From contig JADCJE010000151.1 in the NCBI GenBank assembly GCA_020247305.1, positions 1 to 59,631 on the forward strand: 59,631 bases of DNA, read 5' to 3'. The notes beneath the pieces were generated by a model. The model did not search any database. It was given only the letters and a program-made list of their open reading frames with translations, and was not told the origin of the DNA. A program made the translations under genes and the position numbers. This stretch comes from Phycisphaerales bacterium. GTDB lineage: Bacteria > Planctomycetota > UBA1135 > UBA2386. The number at the start of each line of letters is the position of its first letter. Position 1 is the stretch's first letter. Below are positions 28,501 through 38,478 of the stretch, piece by piece.

Positions 28501-29099
28501 CGCTCTACGTCGGCAGCCTGCTGGTCGAACGCGCCGGCGGTCCGAGCGTCAAGCCGTACCAACCGGACGGCCTCTGGCAGGAGGTGGCGATGACGCAGAG
28601 CAACACGCGCTTCTACCAGCGCGGCAGCGGCGACGACCTGTGGCGCCGAAGCCTCTACACCTACTGGAAGCGCGCCTGCCCGCCGCCGAGCCTGCTGACG
28701 CTCGACGCCCCGACGCGCGAGTTCTGCACCATCCGCCGCAGCGTCACCAACACGCCGCTGCAGGCGCTCGTGCTGTGGAACGACGAGCAGTTCGTCGAAG
28801 CGGCGCGCGGCCTCGCGCAGAGCACCGCACTCACCGTCGCGCCGGACGACGACGCGCGCCTCGCAGCGATGCACGAACGCTGCACGGGCCACCTGCCGGA
28901 CGCCGAGGCGTTGGCCGCGGCGAAGGCGACGCTGTCGGTGCTGCGGCAGCGCTACATGCGCGCGCCGCAGGACGCCGAGCTACTGCTCTCGATCGGCCAA
29001 TCGCCGCGGCCGCCGGGCCTGCCGGCCGCCGACCTCGCCGCGCTGACCGTCGTCGCCAGCGCCTTCCTTAACCTCGACGCCACCCTCTGCATCGACTGA
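25548..29099 (+). CDS. PSCyt1-PSCyt2 (DUF1549)-PSD1 (DUF1553) planctomycete surface cytochrome protein
   Basis: This 1183-residue exported protein has a signal peptide (1-25), a planctomycete cytochrome c domain PSCyt1 with heme motif CFKCH (Cys45, Cys48, His49), a DUF1549 domain containing a second CxxCH motif in GCARCHDHKYDP (near 334), a central jelly-roll/PA14-like region (about 620-760, with GSDDGFQLFVNG), and the C-terminal DUF1553 domain (PSD1, about 840-1140). The family is almost restricted to Planctomycetota and relatives, is expanded in them, and has no established biochemical function; a role in extracellular redox linked to polysaccharide use is often guessed. A DUF1501 gene follows two bases later. 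Confidence 0.92.
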   Translation: MTKSSTWRALGVVTALATAATAALAQAPTDVRYGRDIRPILSDRCFKCHGPDAAARAADLRLDDRAEAVRPRDGGAAIVPGDAAASELWRRITTHDADERMPPADSGKPELSTEQKALLRRWIDAGAPYEGHWAFTPPQPVAVPAGTAANPVDRFLGAARRQRGLAPAPEADRATLARRAFLTLTGLPPTAAELRDFVGDARPGAYERLVDRLLGDEPYRTRHAEHLAAIWLDAGRYADTCGIHMDAGRQAWAWRDWLIAALRNDIPFDQFVVEQLAGDLLPGATTDQRIATGFLRNHVTTDEGGAINEEYLVEYAAERTATVGSVFLGLTVGCARCHDHKYDPIRQEDYFRLFSFFNSNEEPGLYSQIGDPNRALEPFLPVPTDAQTRRRSEIDAQVAALTTQLQTVTPAEADEFEAFRREVAARVDLAWHAPQRLAAASRHGATLTVASDGVVVAGGENPPTDEHALTFTPAHDDTRWLSLEALPDPAHPAGKVGRAPNGNAVLQHVAVAIKPAGTAEWQSIAAVYAFANVEQQDGDYAALNVLDDDGRGWAVAAHQHEPQPAHLLLLLDRALAAGTEVRATLKFDSPYPQHVFAKVRLRTAAATATQLAALPLAAHGFFVAGPFGRDDADQYGTHHGPEQSTRIDPKQTWGKVGWRRANRKAGEVDTSLPGGRNASYVAQRVFAPSARKATLKFGSDDGFQLFVNGALVAERRVDRGVQADQEEATFDLPAGESAVVLKVVNTGGAGGYALRFAPADGELAGAMQALALPGATAAPATLARAAEAYREQRSPTRRQRREEIAKLRAERDNVERAVPRAMVMQELAQPRPTYVLTRGEYDKADPQRPVAREIPAVFGKLPADAPRNRLGLARWLVSADNPLLLRVQANRLFEFVFGTGIVRTSEDFGLQGEWPSHPELLDWLALELRGNGHSVRKVLRLLVTSAAFRQSARMQPEAAALDRDNRLLSWFPRRRLTAEALRDQALYVGSLLVERAGGPSVKPYQPDGLWQEVAMTQSNTRFYQRGSGDDLWRRSLYTYWKRACPPPSLLTLDAPTREFCTIRRSVTNTPLQALVLWNDEQFVEAARGLAQSTALTVAPDDDARLAAMHERCTGHLPDAEALAAAKATLSVLRQRYMRAPQDAELLLSIGQSPRPPGLPAADLAALTVVASAFLNLDATLCID

Positions 29100-29101
29100 G
29101 C

Positions 29102-30562
29102 ATGCACGCCCACGACGATCCCGGCCTGTCGCTGACCCGCCGCCGCTTCTTCGCCCGATCGGCCGGCGGGCTGTCGGCGGCGTTGGCGGCCACCGCCTGC
29201 ACGGCCGTGCAACAGCAGTCCAGCGCCGACGCAGGCGCCTTGGCTGCCGCGGCGACGGGACCGCACTTCCAGCCGCGCGCCAAGCGCGTCATCTACCTGC
29301 ACATGGAAGGCGGGCCGAGCCACCTCGACCTGTTCGACCACAAGCCGCGCCTGCACGAGCAGTACGACAAGGACTTGCCCGAGTCGGTGCGCAACGGCCA
29401 GCGGCTCACCGGCATGACGTCGGGCCAGACCCGCTTCCCGGTCGCGCCGTCGGCGTTCCACTTCACGCGCCACGACAACGGCGGCGACGGCGCCTGGATC
29501 AGCGACGCGCTGCCGCACCTCGGCGCGGTCGCCGACGAGTTGTGCATCGTGCGCTCGATGCACACCGAGGCGATCAACCACGAACCGGCGATCACGTTCG
29601 TGCAGACCGGCAACCAGCAGCCCGGACGCCCGAGCATCGGCGCCTGGGCGAGCTACGGCCTCGGCAGCAGCAACCGCGACCTGCCGACGTTCGTGGTCCT
29701 CATCACCCAGGGCTTCGGCAACATGCAGGCGCTCGCCGCCCGCTTCTGGGGCAACGGCTTCCTGCCGAGCGAGCACCAGGGCTGCAAGCTGCGCAGCAGC
29801 GGCGACCCGGTGCTGTTCCTCAAGGATCCGCCCGGGGTCACGCGCGCCGACCGCCGGCAGATGCTCGACCTCGTGACGCAGCTGTCCCGCCGCGAGCACG
29901 CGGCGACGCTCGATCCCGAGATCGAAGCGCGCATCGCCCAGCAGGAGATGGCCTTCCGCATGCAGACCTCGGTGCCGGAGCTCGTCGACCTGTCGAGCGA
30001 ACCGGACTCGACCTGGGCGCTGTACGGCGACGAGGCGAAGAACCCGCAGACGTTCGCCAGCAGCTGCCTGCTCGCCCGCCGGCTCGTCGAACGCGGCGTG
30101 CGCTTCGTGCAGCTGTACATGCGCGGCTGGGACCAGCACGGCAACCTGCCGAACGAACTGCGCGCGCAGTGCAAAGCGGTCGACCGGCCGATGGCGGCGC
30201 TCGTGGCCGACCTGCGACGTCGCGGCCTGCTCGACGACACGCTCGTCGTCTGGGGCGGCGAGTTCGGCCGCACGGTCTACAGCCAGGGCGGCATCAGCCG
30301 CGACAGCTACGGCCGCGACCACCACCCACGCTGCTTCTCCATGTGGATGGCGGGCGGCGGCGTGCGCCGCGGGCACGTCCACGGCGAGACCTGCGACTTC
30401 GGCTACAACATCGTCCGCGATCCGGTGTCGGTGCACGACCTGCACGCGACGATGCTGCACCTGCTCGGCTTCGACCACGAACGCCTGACCTTCAAGCACC
30501 AGGGCCGCGACTTCCGCCTTACCGACGTCTACGGACGCGTGGTGCCGCAACTGCTAGCCTGA
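29102..30562 (+). CDS. Tat-exported DUF1501 protein
   Basis: The 486-residue protein begins with a twin-arginine signal (SLTRRRFFARSAGG) and has the DUF1501 fold, related to the alkaline phosphatase/sulfatase superfamily: YLHMEGGPSHLDLFDHKP near 62-80, WDQHGNLP, WGGEFGRT and GRDHHP toward the C-terminus supply typical metal-ligand positions. Biochemical activity is unknown. It directly follows the DUF1549/DUF1553 gene, the standard partner arrangement in planctomycetes, and is followed four bases later by a membrane cytochrome gene. Confidence 0.9.
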   Translation: MHAHDDPGLSLTRRRFFARSAGGLSAALAATACTAVQQQSSADAGALAAAATGPHFQPRAKRVIYLHMEGGPSHLDLFDHKPRLHEQYDKDLPESVRNGQRLTGMTSGQTRFPVAPSAFHFTRHDNGGDGAWISDALPHLGAVADELCIVRSMHTEAINHEPAITFVQTGNQQPGRPSIGAWASYGLGSSNRDLPTFVVLITQGFGNMQALAARFWGNGFLPSEHQGCKLRSSGDPVLFLKDPPGVTRADRRQMLDLVTQLSRREHAATLDPEIEARIAQQEMAFRMQTSVPELVDLSSEPDSTWALYGDEAKNPQTFASSCLLARRLVERGVRFVQLYMRGWDQHGNLPNELRAQCKAVDRPMAALVADLRRRGLLDDTLVVWGGEFGRTVYSQGGISRDSYGRDHHPRCFSMWMAGGGVRRGHVHGETCDFGYNIVRDPVSVHDLHATMLHLLGFDHERLTFKHQGRDFRLTDVYGRVVPQLLA

Positions 30563-30566
30563 GCGC

Positions 30567-31328
30567 GTGTTGGCCTCCGATCCATCGCCGTGGCTCGCCG
30601 TCTTCGGGCGCGCCCATCCCGTGCTGCTGCACCTGCCGATCGGCCTGCTCGTCGGCGCGGCGACCCTGGAGTTTGGCGTCGTGCTGCTGCGCCGCACGCC
30701 GCCGCGCGGCGCGGTCGGCGCGCTGCTGCTCGTCGGCGCGCTCACGGCGCTCGCCTCGGTCGGCTCGGGCCTCGTGCTCGCCGGCGAACGCGGCGGCGGC
30801 GCCAACTTGTCGACGCACAAGTTCGCCGCCTTCGCGCAGACGGCACTGATGCTGCTGGCGGCGCTGGCGGCATGGCGCGACCGCCGGACGCCGCTGCGCG
30901 TGCTGCTGGCGGCGGCGCTGGTCGCGATGACCGTCGCCGGCCACACCGGTGGCGCGATGGTGCACGGCCGCGACTTCCTGTTGGCGCCGCTGCAGCCGAC
31001 GCCGGTCGCCGCGACACCCCCGCCGGCCCCCGCATCCGCCTACGCCACCCTGATCGCGCCGATCCTGGAGCGGACCTGCGCCAAGTGCCATCGCCCCGAC
31101 AAGGACAAGGGCGGCCTCGTGCTCAGCACGGCGGATGGCCTGCGCGCCGGCGGCGACACCGGGCCGACCTACGTGCCGGGCAAGCCGGACGACAGCCTGC
31201 TGCTGACGCGCATCCTGCTGCCGATCGGCCACGACGACCACATGCCGCCGAACGACGAGCCGCAGCCGACAGCGGCGGAACTGGCGACGCTGCGCCTGTG
31301 GATCGCGGCAGGCGCACCGTTCGACTGA
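30567..31328 (+). CDS. DUF2231-like membrane protein with C-terminal cytochrome c domain
   Basis: This 253-residue protein has four predicted transmembrane helices in its first 140 residues, with HPVLLHLPIGLLVGA and a later HKF/HTGGAMVHG pattern as in DUF2231 proteins, followed by a Pro/Ala linker and a planctomycete cytochrome c domain with the heme motif CAKCH (near 172) and PPNDEP-P-TAAE-A-LRLWI. It would display a periplasmic heme domain on the inner membrane. The start is GTG, four bases after the DUF1501 stop, so it forms a three-gene operon that could supply electron transfer to or from the preceding PSCyt protein. Confidence 0.82.
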   Translation: MLASDPSPWLAVFGRAHPVLLHLPIGLLVGAATLEFGVVLLRRTPPRGAVGALLLVGALTALASVGSGLVLAGERGGGANLSTHKFAAFAQTALMLLAALAAWRDRRTPLRVLLAAALVAMTVAGHTGGAMVHGRDFLLAPLQPTPVAATPPPAPASAYATLIAPILERTCAKCHRPDKDKGGLVLSTADGLRAGGDTGPTYVPGKPDDSLLLTRILLPIGHDDHMPPNDEPQPTAAELATLRLWIAAGAPFD

Positions 31329-31445
31329 GAGCCTGAGAGAGAACCACTCCTGACGCTCTCAGATTGCCACTGGTGGCCGCGGCGCGGCCACGCAGCGCCC
31401 GGGAAACGACTTTTTCTCCGGCTCTGAGGCAGGAGAGCGCCGGCC
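31329..31445. terminator. Hairpins between convergent genes
   Basis: The 117-base gap between two convergent genes contains TGGCCGC-GGC-GCGGCCA (31374-31390), a perfect seven-pair hairpin with a T-run TTTTT 20 bases downstream on the plus strand, and a weaker CTGAGAG/CTCTCAG pair (31333-31339 with 31356-31362). They may terminate the cytochrome operon; the T-run is too far from the stem for a textbook terminator. Confidence 0.35.
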
Positions 31446-32486
31446 TCAGGGCTGGCGGAACTCGCGATCGGCGACGCGTCGGCGCTCGACCTTGACGATC
31501 TCCAGCACGGTGGTCGGCCGCTCGGCGTCGTCCAGGTACACGCGGCGGTGCGGCAGTTGCACGCCGTCGGCGTCGCGCCAGTCCTCCAGCAACACGCGCC
31601 GCGTCTGCTCGGTGGCCGCGAAGCGATGCACGAACTCGCGCAGGCGACCGGTGCCCGTTTCGTGGTAGATCTCGAACGTGTCGCGCGGACGCGGCTGCGA
31701 CTCCGGGCCCAGCAGGTCGGCTCCGTGCGGCGGCCGCTGCTCGATCGCGATCTTGCGCAGCTTCTCGCCGCCGCGTTCGACCGTCTGCTTGCCCGTGACC
31801 GCGTATGCGTTGGCGTCCGCGAACGCCCAAGGCATGCGCAGTTGCATGCCGAACAGGGCCAGCTCGCGGGCCGCTTCCTCGGTCGCTGCCGGCATCGGCA
31901 TGGCACCGCGTTCGGCGAAGACCTGCTGGCCGCAGCGCACGTACACGCGTCCGTCCTGGTGCTCGATGCGATCGCGATCGGGATACGCCGGATCGGCGAC
32001 GTGCAGGAACTCGCGCACCCCGACGACCTCGCCGCTCGGGCCGTGCACGGTCGCCCTCCAGCTCACCGCGAGGCCGCCGAGCCGCCGCCACTCGCCCGGA
32101 CCGATCAGCGGCTGGAAGACGTCGAGCAGCGGCGAGCCGAGTTGGGTGCCGCTGGCGAGCGCCGGGCTCGCCGGTTCGGTTTGGACGCCGGCAGGCGCCG
32201 CACCTGTCGGCAGCGGCGACACGACGACGACGCCGGAACCGGTTGTCGCCACGGCGCCCGCGTCGACCTTGCGAGCCGGCGACCTGGCGGCGACGGCGCC
32301 CGGTTGCGGACCGTCGTCGACGCCGACTGGCCAGCCAGTGCTCGGATCGAACTGCACGACCGGCTGCGGCTTGGTCGACGGGGCGGCGGCCGGCGCGGGG
32401 GCCGTGTTCGCCGGCCGGACTGCCGGCTGCTGGCCGGTGAGCGCCGACCCCAGGACCAACGCGACCGCGACGACGAAGGTGCGCAT
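31446..32486 (-). CDS. Secreted protein of unknown function
   Basis: I do not recognise this 346-residue protein. It has a signal peptide (about 1-20, ending LTGQQ), a long Ala/Pro/Thr-rich low-complexity segment (20-115), and a C-terminal domain of about 220 residues with alternating strands, including FEIYHETGTGRLREF and LLEDWRDADGVQLPHR. The pattern of a secreted protein reporting a property of a substrate or lipid resembles LolA-like folds but the similarity is too weak to claim. It is divergent from the TPR-like lipoprotein gene with 58 bases between starts. Confidence 0.7.
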   Translation of the reverse strand: MRTFVVAVALVLGSALTGQQPAVRPANTAPAPAAAPSTKPQPVVQFDPSTGWPVGVDDGPQPGAVAARSPARKVDAGAVATTGSGVVVVSPLPTGAAPAGVQTEPASPALASGTQLGSPLLDVFQPLIGPGEWRRLGGLAVSWRATVHGPSGEVVGVREFLHVADPAYPDRDRIEHQDGRVYVRCGQQVFAERGAMPMPAATEEAARELALFGMQLRMPWAFADANAYAVTGKQTVERGGEKLRKIAIEQRPPHGADLLGPESQPRPRDTFEIYHETGTGRLREFVHRFAATEQTRRVLLEDWRDADGVQLPHRRVYLDDAERPTTVLEIVKVERRRVADREFRQP

Positions 32487-32544
32487 GCGCCGATGGCATC
32501 GGCATTCCACCGCCCTGCGGTTGAGTCCGCGCCCACCGGCGTCG

Positions 32545-34065
32545 ATGCTGGCCCCCGCCGTGCGCCCGACCTTCGCCGTCTGCTGCCTGTTCGCCGCCTG
32601 CGCCGGCCCGGTTGCCCTGCCGACCGCCCCCCTGGCCGAGGCGCCGAACGCCTACGTCATCCGCGTCGCCGCGTGGCCGCCCGGCCACCCGGTTGCCGCG
32701 GGTCTCGCCGCCGAGGCGCCGGACGCAGCGCCGTGGCGGGCGATGGCGGTGTGGTGGCGCGAAGCGCTGCGGCAGTCGGCCCACCTGCGCCTCGACGACT
32801 TCGGCACGCCGGCGGACCGCCTCGAACTGGCGGTCGATCCGGTGGCGCGCACCGCGACGGCGACCTGGCGTCAAGGCAGCGCCACGACACTGCTCGCCGC
32901 GTGCGACATCCGCGATGGCGACGTGCCCGCAGCGATCGACCGGCTCGCCCGCGCTGCGCGCGCCGCCGTCGGCGACGATTCGCCGGCCGCCGTGCCGTGC
33001 GCCGCCGGCACATCAGCGCGCCACGAAGTCGTCGACGCCTGCGCCGACGCGCTGAGCCTGCTGCGCGACGGCGGCTTCGCCAGCGCCCGCAGCATCCTGC
33101 GCGACGGCCGCCGCCGCGATGCGCGCGCCCCCTGGCTGCTTGAACCACTCGCCGCGTGCGAAGCCGCCCTCGGCGATGCAGCCGCGGCCGTGCGGTTGTG
33201 CGACGAGGCCCTGGCGGAGCGGCAGCGCCTGCTGCCGACGACGCGGCATCGCCTGCAGCGCACGCGGTTGCTCGCGCAGGCAGCGCTCACGCCCGACGAC
33301 GCCGCCCGCTGCGACGCCGAACTGCTCGCGCTCGCCGTCGCCGATCGCGCCGCACGGGCGTTCGACCCCGAACCGCTGCGCAGCGCTGCGACCGCGCACG
33401 CACTGCGCGGCGAGTTCACCGCGGCGCTGCCGTTGCTCGACGAACTGCTTGCGCACGATCCGCAGGCCGCGAGCGCGCGGCACCTGGCCGGCTGCGCCCG
33501 CCTGGCGCTCGGCGAACCGGCGACGGCCGCCGACCACTTCGCCGCCATCGGCGGTCGGCTGCCGACGAGCGTGACCCTGTTGCCGCACGCCACCGCGCTG
33601 TTCGACGCCGGCCGACGCGCCGAGTGCCGCGCGCTGGTCGACCGGGCCGTCGAGGAAGCGGCGAGCGAGCGCTCGCCGTTCGAGGTCGACGCGCGGCAGA
33701 TGCGCGCCGCGCTGCTGCTGGCCGACGGCGACGACTCCGGCCTGCGCGCCGAACTGCGCGCGATCCTCGGCTGGTTCGTCGCCCGCCCGGCGACCCTGGC
33801 GGCGCGTGCCGGCGAGTTCGTCGCCGAAGCGGCCTTGCTCGGCGAGCGCGGCGACTTCGCCGAGGTCGACCGGCTGCTCGACCTCGCGGCGGTGACCGCA
33901 ACCGGACCGATGCTCGCGACCGCAACCGACGACCTGCGCCGCGCCGCCGCTGCTGGCGAACTCGCGGAGTGGCGCCCGCCCACGCCGGATCGCACGCTGC
34001 GCCTGCGCGGACCATGGCACCCGCCGATGCGCGGCCCGGAGTGGATGGCGGCGCAGCCGCGCTGA
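32545..34065 (+). CDS. Putative lipoprotein with TPR-like helical repeats
   Basis: This 506-residue protein starts with a hydrophobic signal ending in cysteines (CCLFAAC) that may be a lipobox. A short alpha/beta region follows (30-140), then Ala/Leu/Arg-rich helical pairs from about 155 to 480, with segments such as LSLLRDGGFASARSIL, CEAALGDAAAAVRLCDEAL and CARLALGEPATAADHFAAIG that fit tetratricopeptide-type repeats. It probably serves as a scaffold at the envelope. No enzymatic motif is visible. It converges with the GNAT gene, with three bases between stops. Confidence 0.75.
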   Translation: MLAPAVRPTFAVCCLFAACAGPVALPTAPLAEAPNAYVIRVAAWPPGHPVAAGLAAEAPDAAPWRAMAVWWREALRQSAHLRLDDFGTPADRLELAVDPVARTATATWRQGSATTLLAACDIRDGDVPAAIDRLARAARAAVGDDSPAAVPCAAGTSARHEVVDACADALSLLRDGGFASARSILRDGRRRDARAPWLLEPLAACEAALGDAAAAVRLCDEALAERQRLLPTTRHRLQRTRLLAQAALTPDDAARCDAELLALAVADRAARAFDPEPLRSAATAHALRGEFTAALPLLDELLAHDPQAASARHLAGCARLALGEPATAADHFAAIGGRLPTSVTLLPHATALFDAGRRAECRALVDRAVEEAASERSPFEVDARQMRAALLLADGDDSGLRAELRAILGWFVARPATLAARAGEFVAEAALLGERGDFAEVDRLLDLAAVTATGPMLATATDDLRRAAAAGELAEWRPPTPDRTLRLRGPWHPPMRGPEWMAAQPR

Positions 34066-34068
34066 CGC

Positions 34069-34878
34069 TCAGGCGGTCAGCAGCAGCGTGCAGCGGCCCG
34101 TCTCGGCCATGCCGGCGGTCGCGTACGCGCGCCGAGCCGGCAGGTTGCGCTCGCCGACGTGCAGGCAGACGGAGCCGCGGGCCTCGGCGAGCACGCTGGC
34201 GACCAACGCCGCGGCGAGGCCGCGGCCGCGGTGTTCGGCGAAGGTGAAGACGCCCTCGATCACGAGTCCGCCGGGTCCGTCGCTGCCGAGGTCGAGCTTG
34301 CATTGCACGCTGCCCGGCTGCCCGATCACCAGCGTCGTGCCGTCGGCGATGCGTTCGTCGATGGTGTCGCGCAGCCAGCGGCGGTCGACGCGCGCGGGAT
34401 CGACGTTGAGGTCGCTCTCGTTGAGCAGCAGCGTCGCCTGCATCAACCGCTCGCGGTCGGCGCGCTGAGCCCGCCGCACGTCGCCGGAACGGCGCGCGCG
34501 GTCCGCGGTCGCCGCGTCGCCGACGCAGTAGACCTGCGTGCGGTAGGCCAGCGGCGCCCGGGCCAACCGGTCGCGCAGGCACGCGAGCAACGCCGCGGGC
34601 CCCATGGCGATCCGCCACGCCAACGCCCGCCGCGCGATCTCGTCGGCGAGCGGCCCGGCGAGCGCGGCGTCGGCCGCGGATTCGACGATCGCGACGAGGT
34701 TGCCGCGCGGACCGACCCACACCAGGGCCTCGGGCGGACCGCCGCGGCCGGCGACGAACGCCGCGCCCTCCGCGCCGGCCAAGGCATTGCGCACGTAGAC
34801 GCCGTGCGGCCCGGCCGCCGTCGCCATCGCCACGGCGACCGCGTCGCCGGCGCCGACGTCGCGGGTCACGAAGCCCAT
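34069..34878 (-). CDS. GNAT-family N-acetyltransferase
   Basis: The 269-residue protein has an N-terminal domain of about 120 residues, not assigned but similar in layout to the DUF4081-type partner domain, and a C-terminal GNAT domain with the acetyl-CoA pyrophosphate loop in EHRGRGLAAAL preceded by the strand EGVFTF and followed by VCLHVGERNLPARRAYATAGM. It should transfer an acetyl group from acetyl-CoA to an amine; the acceptor is unknown. It starts with ATG and is divergent from the small gene at 34941. Confidence 0.82.
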   Translation of the reverse strand: MGFVTRDVGAGDAVAVAMATAAGPHGVYVRNALAGAEGAAFVAGRGGPPEALVWVGPRGNLVAIVESAADAALAGPLADEIARRALAWRIAMGPAALLACLRDRLARAPLAYRTQVYCVGDAATADRARRSGDVRRAQRADRERLMQATLLLNESDLNVDPARVDRRWLRDTIDERIADGTTLVIGQPGSVQCKLDLGSDGPGGLVIEGVFTFAEHRGRGLAAALVASVLAEARGSVCLHVGERNLPARRAYATAGMAETGRCTLLLTA

Positions 34879-34940
34879 GCCACCTCAAGTTGCCGATGAC
34901 GTCGGCCGAAAGGCTCCAGAACACGCCGCAGGAGCATTCC

Positions 34941-35282
34941 GTGGACACCTACGACTTCCTGGCCGATCCCCGCGCCATCCAACTGACCCACCGGCGCAAG
35001 ATGCGCGCCAGCATGCAGCGGGAGAACGACTGGTGGCTCGAACGCCTGCAGTCGCTGTGCGAAGCGCCGCGACCCGACTTCGACTTCCCCGGCTACCTGC
35101 TGGCGACGCCGCCGTTCCGCGACCTCGCAGGCAAGCTGGCCGCCGCGACGCACCGGCGCATGCTCGACATCGCCAGCGCCGATGAACTCGACTGGTTCGT
35201 CGACGCCTTCCGCGACTACCTGCGCACGGAAGCCGGCGAAGACGTGTTCAGCAGCGCGCATCCGTCGAACCTGGAGCGCTGA
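34941..35282 (+). CDS. Small protein of unknown function
   Basis: A 113-residue, soluble, helix-rich protein with Trp/Arg-rich patches (ENDWWLERLQ) and an acidic C-terminal part. I do not recognise its family. The GTG start is chosen because an AGGAG sits at 34930-34934, six bases upstream; an ATG at 34896 in the same frame would add 15 residues. Its last 35 bases overlap the end of the convergent HIT gene, so one of the two may be slightly misannotated, though both frames have plausible composition. Confidence 0.6.
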   Translation: MDTYDFLADPRAIQLTHRRKMRASMQRENDWWLERLQSLCEAPRPDFDFPGYLLATPPFRDLAGKLAAATHRRMLDIASADELDWFVDAFRDYLRTEAGEDVFSSAHPSNLER

Positions 35283-35654
35283 AACGCGCGGCGAGCGCCG
35301 CCATGCGCTCGGGCGGCGGCGGCGGACCATCGAGACCGGGAACCTGTCCCGGCGCATCCGTCGGCACGAGGTGCACGTGCGCGTGGCGCACGACCCAACC
35401 GATCACGCTGACGCATACGCGTTGGCAAGGCAGCCGCTCGCGCACCGTGCGCGCGACCCCGCGGCAGAAGCTCCACAGCGCCGCGTGCGCATCCGCGTCG
35501 AGGTCGAACACGGCGTCGACGACCTGCTTGGTCGCCACGATCACGTGGCCCTCGCGCGCCGGACGCTCGGCCAACCACGCCAGATGGCGGTCGTCCTCGG
35601 CAACGACGTGCACCGGGTGGCGCCGGGCGACGATGTCCGCGAACGTCGGCGCCG

Positions 35655-35658
<4 letters not shown>
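35248..35658 (-). CDS. HIT-family nucleotide hydrolase/transferase
   Basis: The 136-residue protein carries the histidine triad RHAHVHLVP (His92, His94, His96), with His94 as the expected nucleophile that cleaves nucleoside phosphoramidates or dinucleoside polyphosphates. Upstream strands with EGHVIVATKQ are typical of HIT proteins. It starts with an ATG overlapping the stop of the DUF255 gene (ATGA), suggesting coexpression. The C-terminal 12 codons overlap the convergent small gene. Confidence 0.88.
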
Positions 35659-37778
<2,120 letters not shown>

Positions 37779-37840
37779 CGGCGCATCGTCCCCGGACGAT
37801 GGCACGAACGCGAGGGGGTCGCCGCGTCGGACGAGGCCGC

Positions 37841-38401
37841 TCACTTCGCGGTCGGCTGGATCGCTCGCTGCAGGCCGGCGAGGCTGGCCTGCTGGAATGC
37901 CCGCACGCGCTCCTGGATGGCGCCGAACCAACCGAACCAGCGCGCCGCGAAGTCGGGGAAGAAGCCGCTCTCGCGCCACTCGATGCGCGTGCCATCGGCG
38001 ACGGCGGCCCAGGCGATGCGGCCGACCTTCAGGTCCGGACCGCCTTGGTCGCCGGCTCGCAGCACGTAGTCGACGTGCGCCGGCGTGACCGCGACGAGCT
38101 TGAGCGTCATCGTGCCCTGCGGACCGCGCCAGGTGATGCTCTGGCCGACGGCGCCTGCCTGGCCCGCGACCTCGCGTCGCGTCTCGGGCCCGAGCGGCAC
38201 GTCGAGCGGCGACCACGTGGACCAGGCGCCCAGGTCGGCGACCGCCGCCGCGACCCGCTCGGGCGCGCCTTGCACCACCGCCTGCGAGGTGACGGTCCAG
38301 GACTTCGCCAGGAAGTTGCCGACGCCGAGGTAGACGAGCACGAAGCCTGCCAACACCAGGACGACGACCTTCAACACGGACTCCTGCGGCGCGCGCGACA
38401 T
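37841..38401 (-). CDS. Membrane-anchored SRPBCC (polyketide cyclase-like) protein
   Basis: The 186-residue protein has one N-terminal transmembrane helix (about 10-30, VVVLVLAGFVLVYLGVG), followed by an SRPBCC/START-like domain with the typical first strand and WSPLDVPLGPE turn (the WSPW-like signature of polyketide cyclase 2) and a long C-terminal helix. It probably binds a hydrophobic ligand on the periplasmic side. The start at MSRAPQ gives the best membrane anchor. It is divergent from the GHL10 gene. Confidence 0.8.
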   Translation of the reverse strand: MSRAPQESVLKVVVLVLAGFVLVYLGVGNFLAKSWTVTSQAVVQGAPERVAAAVADLGAWSTWSPLDVPLGPETRREVAGQAGAVGQSITWRGPQGTMTLKLVAVTPAHVDYVLRAGDQGGPDLKVGRIAWAAVADGTRIEWRESGFFPDFAARWFGWFGAIQERVRAFQQASLAGLQRAIQPTAK

Positions 38402-38478
38402 CGCGGCAGAGGCTACACGGCGGCGGCCGCCGAATCCCACGCTGGCGCCGCCGGCGCGCGCGGCGATGATGCCGGGCG

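Noticed and set aside
25440-28892. A 1150-codon open frame on the minus strand opposite the PSD1 gene
   Set aside because: It is an antisense shadow caused by high GC and codon bias; it has Arg/Ala/Gly-rich composition, no domains, and lies wholly opposite a recognised gene. The same applies to the 1174-codon plus-strand frame at 21984-25508.
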